NCBI RefSeq assembly: GCF_019200975.1 | Contig: NZ_JAHTMR010000008.1 | Coordinates: 140,089-204,088, forward strand | DNA: 64,000 bases | Reading direction: 5' to 3' | From: Pseudomonas sp. PD9R | Lineage (GTDB): Bacteria > Pseudomonadota > Gammaproteobacteria > Pseudomonadales > Pseudomonadaceae | Shown here: positions 58,799 to 64,000 of the stretch, piece by piece | Layout of the letters: every line of letters starts with the position of its first letter | Numbering within the stretch: the stretch's first letter is position 1 | Translations under genes and position numbers: made by a program | The notes under the pieces: model-generated | Told to the model about the DNA's origin: nothing | The model's database searches: none | What the model saw: only the letters and a program-made list of their open reading frames with translations

Positions 58799-60697
58799 TT
58801 AAGAAAGCTGCACCCGCCGCTTCTCGGCCACCCAGCTACGGCCATACAGCACGATGATCGCAATGATCGCCACTGCCTGAGCACTTAGCGAGTAAGCATC
58901 TGCATGGATCCCCAGCCAGTCGAATTCGAAGAACGGTACCGGACGCGTGCCGAAAATCCCGGCTTCCTGTAGCGCCTTGACGCCATGCCCGGCGAACACC
59001 ACCGACAGCGCGCACAGTAGAGCGGCGTTGATGCTGAAGAACAGCGTCAACGGCAGTTTTGCCGAACCTCGCAGGATCACCCAGGCCAGACCGACCAACA
59101 ACACCAACGCCGTGGCGCCCCCGGCCAGCACTGCGTCATGGCCGGCGGGACCGGCTTGCAACCACAGGGTTTCGTAGAACAGGATCACTTCGAACAGTTC
59201 GCGATACACCGAAAAGAACGCCAGGATCGCGAAGCCGAAACGACCGCCACCGCCTACCAGGCTGCTCTTGATGTAATCCTGCCACGCCGCTGCGTGACGA
59301 CGGTCGTGCATCCACACGCCGAGCCACAGCACCATGACGCTGGCAAACAAAGCCGTCGCGCCTTCCAGCAATTCACGCTGCGAACCGCTGACATCAATCA
59401 CATACGCCGCCAACGCCCAGGTGCCCAAACCGGCCAACAGCGCCAGGCCCCAACCGACGTTAACGCTGCGCACCGCCGACTGTTGGCCGGTGTTACGCAG
59501 AAACGCGAGGATCGCCGCCAGTACCAGAATCGCTTCCAGACCTTCGCGCAGCAAAATCAATAGACCGGAGATGTAGCTCAGGGACCAGCTCAAGCCGTCG
59601 TTGCCCAACAACCCGGCAGAGGTCTTCAATTTCGCCTTGGCCGCATCCAGACGCTGCTCGACTTGCTCAAGCGGCAAGCCGTCCTGCAACGACTGACGGT
59701 AAGCCATCAGCGACTTTTCAGTGTCTTTGCGCACGTTGGCGTCAACGTTGTCCAGGGAGCTTTCGACCAGCTCGAAGCCCTCCAGGTACGCCGCCACTGA
59801 CAAGTCGTAAGCCTGATCGTGTTCACCGGCACGGTAGGCCGCAACGCTCTTGTCCAGGGTCGCGGCGGTGTAATCGAGCAACTGCGCCGGGCCACGTTTG
59901 ACCTGCGGCGGTTGCGCCCGTTGTGCGCGGAAGTTTGCCGCGGCTTGCGGACCGTCAGCGGCCTGCACTTCGGCCGGCGTCTGACGGGCCAGATCGGCAA
60001 TGTTGTAGGTTTTGTCGCTATTGGTTGTGGCCGAATCGGCACTGAAGCTGGCGATGTAGGTCGCCAGATCCCAACGCTGACGATCGTCCAGCTGATCGGC
60101 GAAGGCTGGCATGTCGGTGCCTTCAACCCCGAGACCCAGGGTGTTGTAGATCGCGTAGAGGCTCAGGTGATCCAGTCGCGTGGTATCACGCAGATTGGCT
60201 GGCGGCGGCGTCAGGCCTAACCCCGCCGGGCCGTCGCCAGCGCCTGTGTCACCGTGGCACACCGAACAATGCTGGGCATACAACGGTGCCCCACGAGTCG
60301 GGTCCGGGGTAATGATCGGGGCCTGACTGACTTCATAGGCCACGGCCAGTTTCGCACCGAGTTGCCGGGCCTGACGGGCGACATCCGCGCCATCCTGGCG
60401 AGCAGTGATTGCTACCTGTAAAGCACTGATGCCTTGCTCCAATCCAGCCTTTTCAGGCTTGCCCGGCATCGCGGCAACCAAGCCTTGCAGCGCCCCGACG
60501 AATTCCAGTTGCTCGCGGTATTCAGCCTCGTTGACGACCTTGCCTGCTTGCACCGCTTCCGGGTAATCCGCACCGATATAGTCGAGTAAATGCAGGGCTT
60601 GCGGGGTGCCTTCGACCGTGTCCGCCAGCAGGTTGGAACTGCATAAGGCAAACAGCGGCACTAACAGCCAGGCCAGGTAACGGGACGGGGCAATCAT
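58799..60697 (-). CDS. Cytochrome c-FTR1 iron permease fusion
   Basis: This 632-residue protein joins a periplasmic cytochrome c domain to an FTR1-type iron permease. Signal or anchor segment about 7-25; haem-binding Cys144-x-x-Cys147-His148 (HCSVCHGDTGAGDGP) with Met196 (TDMPAFADQL) as probable sixth ligand; a helical linker (about 225-365); then about seven membrane helices with two REGLE/RExxE iron motifs, REGLE at 384-388 and RELFE at 499-503. Ferrous iron would be oxidised and passed inward, with electrons leaving through the haem, in the way known for EfeU/FTR1 systems. No efeO or efeB gene is adjacent. Confidence 0.92.
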   Translation of the reverse strand: MIAPSRYLAWLLVPLFALCSSNLLADTVEGTPQALHLLDYIGADYPEAVQAGKVVNEAEYREQLEFVGALQGLVAAMPGKPEKAGLEQGISALQVAITARQDGADVARQARQLGAKLAVAYEVSQAPIITPDPTRGAPLYAQHCSVCHGDTGAGDGPAGLGLTPPPANLRDTTRLDHLSLYAIYNTLGLGVEGTDMPAFADQLDDRQRWDLATYIASFSADSATTNSDKTYNIADLARQTPAEVQAADGPQAAANFRAQRAQPPQVKRGPAQLLDYTAATLDKSVAAYRAGEHDQAYDLSVAAYLEGFELVESSLDNVDANVRKDTEKSLMAYRQSLQDGLPLEQVEQRLDAAKAKLKTSAGLLGNDGLSWSLSYISGLLILLREGLEAILVLAAILAFLRNTGQQSAVRSVNVGWGLALLAGLGTWALAAYVIDVSGSQRELLEGATALFASVMVLWLGVWMHDRRHAAAWQDYIKSSLVGGGGRFGFAILAFFSVYRELFEVILFYETLWLQAGPAGHDAVLAGGATALVLLVGLAWVILRGSAKLPLTLFFSINAALLCALSVVFAGHGVKALQEAGIFGTRPVPFFEFDWLGIHADAYSLSAQAVAIIAIIVLYGRSWVAEKRRVQLS

Positions 60698-60850
60698 GAA
60701 TGAATCTCAATTGGAAACACGAAGTAATATATTGTTCCCTCCCAATCACTTTCACTCAAGCTTTGTCTGCGTTGGCCCTCTCGGCAAGTCACTACAAAAC
60801 CCAAGTCCGGGGATTGGGAAAAAGGCGCCCTGAGGCCATTTCGCGCACAT

Positions 60851-60882
60851 AAAAAAGGCGACCTGAAAAGGTCGCCTTTTTG
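60851..60882 (-). terminator. Terminator of the LysE-family gene
   Basis: The stem AAAAAAGGCGACCT / AGGTCGCCTTTTTT with a GAAA-type loop has A- and T-runs on both sides. It lies 14 bp after the stop of the LysE-family gene and insulates the FTR1 fusion. Confidence 0.92.
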
Positions 60883-60895
60883 ATGCATTGCTGTT

Positions 60896-61528
60896 TTACA
60901 CCGCGGCTTTGCGCAGCGTCGCCATGAACGCCGCCGCGCCAATGAACAGACCGGCAAAGGTACGGTTCATGCGTTTTTGCTGCTTGGGTGTGCGCAACAG
61001 GCGCAGCACCTTGGACGCCAAACCGGTATAACCCGCCATGACGATCAGGTCGACACAGATCATGGTCACGCCAATCACCACGTACTGGATCAGCAGAGGG
61101 GCGTGCGGATTGATGAATTGCGGGAGCACCGCCAGCATGAAGACCAGCGCCTTGGGGTTGCTGATGTTCACCAGAAAACCGCGGAACACCAAGGCCATCG
61201 GCTTGCCGATCTGGCGTATGGCCGCGTCATCGCTCATGTCGCTGGGCAGTGCACGCCATTGCTTGATCGCGAGGTAAACCAGATACGCCACGCCGAACCA
61301 TTTGATCGCCAGGAAGGCCGTGGCAGAAGCCGTGAGGATGGCGCCGACACCGGCACCCACAATCGCAATCTGCAAGGCCAGGCCCAATTGCAGGCCCAGG
61401 GCGTTCCAGTAACCGCGCCAGAAACCGTATTGCAGACCGCTGGACATCGACGCAATGGCGCCGGCACCGGGAGACAGGCTGATCACCCAGCAGGCGGCAA
61501 AAAACGCCAGCCATGTTTGAAGCTCCAT
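60896..61528 (-). CDS. LysE/RhtB-family amino-acid exporter
   Basis: This 210-residue exporter has about six membrane segments and the family signatures ISLSPGAGAIASMSSGLQYG (about 16-35) and the RGFLVNISNPKALVFMLAVLPQFI segment (about 115-138). RhtB-type members export homoserine, threonine or lactones, so amino-acid efflux is likely but the substrate is not defined. It stands as a single gene with its own terminator. Confidence 0.92.
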   Translation of the reverse strand: MELQTWLAFFAACWVISLSPGAGAIASMSSGLQYGFWRGYWNALGLQLGLALQIAIVGAGVGAILTASATAFLAIKWFGVAYLVYLAIKQWRALPSDMSDDAAIRQIGKPMALVFRGFLVNISNPKALVFMLAVLPQFINPHAPLLIQYVVIGVTMICVDLIVMAGYTGLASKVLRLLRTPKQQKRMNRTFAGLFIGAAAFMATLRKAAV

Positions 61529-61634
61529 TGCACACCTCGACTCAGACTCGTGACAGACGTCTAAGCTAATGCGGCTTCGGGCCGATGACTATCGTTTTTT
61601 TTGCAGGAACCGAGGACCGCGAAACGCCAAAAGC

Positions 61635-61665
61635 AAAAGATCGCAGCCTTCGGCAGCTCCTACAT
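61635..61665. repeat. Solitary REP unit
   Basis: One GATCGCAGCCTTCGGCAGCT-type unit lies between the MscS 3' end and the LysE-family promoter; no inverted partner is found nearby. Confidence 0.75.
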
Positions 61666-61691
61666 CGGAATGCGATCGTTTATGCCTGAAA

Positions 61692-62273
61692 CTATTTCTC
61701 AAACCCGCTCGAAGGAAACACATCAGTCCCACGCCAGCGTCGTACCGAACGCTGAAAGAACAAACTGTTGGGCACTTGCACCATTGCACTGCCGGTACCG
61801 AGTTCTTCAGCTTCGATCAGCGTGGTGTAGAGCAAATTGATCGCCACCACCCGACCTTTGACGCCAGGCTTGTCGGTGGTGTCCACCAATTCGACCACAT
61901 CGCCGAGGCGAAACGGGCCGACAGTGAAGATCAGAATCGCGCAGAGCAGATTCGAGAGCACGCTCCACATGGCGAAGAACGCCACCGCCGCGACTGCGAC
62001 AAAACCGGACAACGCGGTCCAGAGCACCGTGGCCGAAACCCCAAGACGCTCCAGCACGAAGATCAGCGCGCTGCCCATGATCAGCCAGCGCAGGCCACCA
62101 CGCAGCGGCATCAGCAACTGCGGCGGAAACGGGTAGCGCTCACCGAAACGGGTCAGACCTTTGGCGACGAAGCGCTGGGCGAAGTATCCGGCCAGCAGAA
62201 TCAGCAGGATCTGCACGGCGAGCCAGATCGGCTCGACCCACATCGCCGGCAGCGGCAGCTTGAGCGCGTCCAT
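61692..62273 (-). CDS. Small mechanosensitive channel (MscS family)
   Basis: This 193-residue compact MscS-like protein has membrane segments near 12-35, 58-77 and the pore-lining third helix (about 80-112, SGFVAVAAVAFFAMWSVLSNLLCAILIF), followed by the beta-domain start GPFRLGDVVELV and VVAINLLYTTLIEAEELGTGS with VQVPNSLFFQ. The C-terminal alpha/beta cap of full MscS is absent. The start codon overlaps the ABC-F gene stop (TGATG), so it is translationally coupled to it. Confidence 0.9.
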   Translation of the reverse strand: MDALKLPLPAMWVEPIWLAVQILLILLAGYFAQRFVAKGLTRFGERYPFPPQLLMPLRGGLRWLIMGSALIFVLERLGVSATVLWTALSGFVAVAAVAFFAMWSVLSNLLCAILIFTVGPFRLGDVVELVDTTDKPGVKGRVVAINLLYTTLIEAEELGTGSAMVQVPNSLFFQRSVRRWRGTDVFPSSGFEK

Positions 62274-64000
62274 CAGGACAGCGCCTCCAGCTCCGCCTGC
62301 ATGCTTTCCAGCAGTTCCAGGGCTTCCATCCAGGACTCTTCCAGCTCCGCTTCACGCACCTTCAACTTGGCTTGTTCGGCCAGCAAATCGCGCAATTCGT
62401 TCTTGCGCAACGGCTCGTAGATATCGCTGTCGCCGAGGCTGGCATCGATCTTCGCCAGTTTCTCGTGGAGCTTGCCCAGTTCGGCTTCGAGCTTGTCAGC
62501 CTCACGCTTGTGCGGTGCCAGTTGCTGACGCAACGCCGCTGCGGCCTGACGCTGGGCTTTCTTGTCGGTCTTGTCCGGGTTGACCGGCGTGTTGCTGACC
62601 GGAGCATTGCGCTGACGGTACTCCACCAGCCAACGGGTGTAGTCCTCCAGATCGCCGTCGAACTCTTCGACCTTGCCATCGGCCACCAGGTAGAAATTGT
62701 CAGTGGTGCTTTTGAGCAGATGACGGTCGTGGGAGACCACCAGTACCGCGCCACTGAATTCCTGCAGGGCCATGGTCAACGCCAGGCGCATTTCCAGGTC
62801 CAGGTGGTTGGTCGGTTCATCGAGCAGCAACAGGTTTGGTCGGTCCCAGGCGATCAACGCCAGTGCCAGACGCGCCTTCTCGCCGCCGGAGAAATTCAGC
62901 ACCGGCTCGTCGATCCGCGCACCACGGAAATCGAAACCACCGAGGAAGTCGCGAAGGGTCTGTTCGCGCTCGGTCGGTGCCAGACGCTGCAAGTGCAGCA
63001 ACGGGCTGGCCTTGGCGTCCAGCGAGTCCAGTTGGTGCTGGGCGAAGTAACCGACAACGGTGTTCTCGCCTCGGGTCAAGCGGCCGGCCAGCGGCTCGAG
63101 CTCACCCGCGAGGTTCTTGATCAGGGTCGACTTGCCCGCGCCGTTGGGTCCGAGCAGGCCGATCCGCGCACCGGGGGTCAGTTGCAGCTTGACCTTTTCG
63201 AGCACGGTTTTGTCGCCGTAACCCAAGCGGGCATCGGACAGGTCGATCAGCGGGCTGGAAATCTTCTGCGACTCGCGGAAGACGAAGTCGAATGGCGAAT
63301 CGACGTGGGCCGCGGTCAGCTCTTCCATCCGCTCCAGTGCCTTGATCCGGCTCTGGGCCTGACGTGCCTTGGTGGCCTGAGCCTTGAATCGGGCGATGTA
63401 GCTTTCCATGTGCGCACGTTGCACCTGCTGCTTCTCGTAGGCCTGTTGTTGCTGGGCCAGACGTTCGGCACGGGCACGCTCGAAGGCGCTGTAGCCACCG
63501 CGATACAGGGTGATCTTGCGTTGATCGACGTGGGCCACGTGATCGACCACGGCATCGAGGAAATCCCGGTCGTGGGAGATCAGCATCAAAGTGCCGGGGT
63601 AGCTTTTGAGCCACTCTTCGAGCCAGATGATGGCATCGAGGTCCAAGTGGTTGGTCGGTTCGTCGAGCAGCAACAGGTCCGAAGGACACATCAATGCCTG
63701 CGCGAGGTTCAGACGCATCCGCCAGCCACCGGAGAAATCGCCGACCTGGCGATCCATCTGCTCGTTGGTAAAGCCGAGACCGGCCAGCAACTTGCGAGCC
63801 CGAGCGTCGGCGGTGTAGCCGTCGGCGCTGTCGAGTTCCGAATGCAGGCGCGCCTGTGCGGCACCGTCGTGGGCCGCTTCGGCTGCCGCCAGGTCGCGTT
63901 GCACCTGACGCAGGCGCAGGTCGCCATCGAGCACGTAGTCGACCGCCAGACGATCGAGCGTGTCGATCTCCTGGCGCATGTGGGCGATACGCCAGTCGGC
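62273..64000 (-). CDS. ABC-F family ATPase (YheS-like), 5' end outside the window
   Basis: This is the last 575 residues of a duplicated ABC ATPase with no membrane domain, of the ribosome-associated ABC-F group. The first Walker A is beyond the window; signature SGGWRMRLNLAQAL and Walker B DLLLLDEPTNHLDLDAIIWL of cassette 1 are visible, then the linker/P-site helices (AHMESYIARFKAQATKARQAQSRIKA), cassette 2 with Walker A GPNGAGKST, signature FSGGEKARLALAL and LLLLDEPTNHLDLEM, and a C-terminal coiled coil (about the last 90 residues). The frame continues into the window edge. It likely acts on stalled or translating ribosomes. Confidence 0.95.
   Translation of the reverse strand, partial: ADWRIAHMRQEIDTLDRLAVDYVLDGDLRLRQVQRDLAAAEAAHDGAAQARLHSELDSADGYTADARARKLLAGLGFTNEQMDRQVGDFSGGWRMRLNLAQALMCPSDLLLLDEPTNHLDLDAIIWLEEWLKSYPGTLMLISHDRDFLDAVVDHVAHVDQRKITLYRGGYSAFERARAERLAQQQQAYEKQQVQRAHMESYIARFKAQATKARQAQSRIKALERMEELTAAHVDSPFDFVFRESQKISSPLIDLSDARLGYGDKTVLEKVKLQLTPGARIGLLGPNGAGKSTLIKNLAGELEPLAGRLTRGENTVVGYFAQHQLDSLDAKASPLLHLQRLAPTEREQTLRDFLGGFDFRGARIDEPVLNFSGGEKARLALALIAWDRPNLLLLDEPTNHLDLEMRLALTMALQEFSGAVLVVSHDRHLLKSTTDNFYLVADGKVEEFDGDLEDYTRWLVEYRQRNAPVSNTPVNPDKTDKKAQRQAAAALRQQLAPHKREADKLEAELGKLHEKLAKIDASLGDSDIYEPLRKNELRDLLAEQAKLKVREAELEESWMEALELLESMQAELEALS

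Noticed and set aside
60698..60780. Fur box before the cytochrome-FTR1 iron permease
   Set aside because: Only a partial GAAAGTGATT-type match is present; not enough to call a Fur site.

Overview
The window is chromosomal DNA of a Pseudomonas, most likely from the P. fluorescens group. Evidence: high-GC codon use; typical housekeeping genes (rho next to trxA, ppx facing ppk, hemB, dedA-like, elbB, gor, topB); a DUF2790 protein; and many REP-type palindromes with cores GGAGCGAGCTTGCTCGCGATGG, TAGGAGCTGCCGCAGGCTGC or GGCGAGGGAGCTTGCTCCCG. I see no tRNA, rRNA, CRISPR array or prophage.

Layout. 0-7.6 kb: a periplasmic binding protein of the urea-carboxylase-region type, a very large membrane protein of unknown function, a GlxA-type regulator, a nitrilase and a DoxX protein. 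7.6-10 kb: a soluble CZB chemoreceptor and an orphan endolysin-like muramidase. 10-20.5 kb: an accessory metabolic block with the cyanate genes split in two (cynT/cynR at 10-12 kb, cynS at 18 kb), each with a copy of the same promoter/operator. Between them lie a GST, two overlapping LysR genes, a DJ-1 protein and a PNPOx-ferredoxin reductase-ferredoxin fusion; a cupin, an NTF2-like protein, a second GST and a DoxX remnant follow. 20.8-28 kb: gor, a ProA-like dehydrogenase, a GNAT acetyltransferase, topB and a DUF427 protein. 28-34 kb: lldD, an MHS-family transporter, a five-copy REP array, and a GMC oxidoreductase with a divergent LysR. 34-42 kb: alkC, a CPA2 antiporter, a LysR with a solute-binding protein and citrate-type MFS transporter, a PAS-GGDEF cyclase and an FKBP isomerase. 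42.3-44.3 kb: a scar in which an ISL3-family element cuts off a polymorphic-toxin C-terminus still followed by a probable immunity gene. 44.3-64 kb: conserved backbone (rho, trxA, an FCD regulator facing a polar amino-acid ABC transporter operon, ppx/ppk, hemB, DedA, a sterol-desaturase-like hydroxylase, elbB, YaiI, a cytochrome-FTR1 iron permease, a LysE exporter, MscS and an ABC-F ATPase cut by the window end).

How genes work together. CynT and CynS form the cyanate/bicarbonate detoxification pair under CynR although they are 7 kb apart. Nearly identical promoter blocks about 95 bp before the GST and DJ-1 genes suggest a small regulon run by the two LysR proteins encoded between them. ATTGAT/ATCAAT clusters in front of a LysR gene and of the MFS transporter suggest a third LysR circuit. 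The best candidates for something undescribed are the 1163-residue membrane protein with a binding-protein-like periplasmic region, the shared GST/DJ-1/LysR/PNPOx-fusion regulon, and the orphaned toxin-immunity module.
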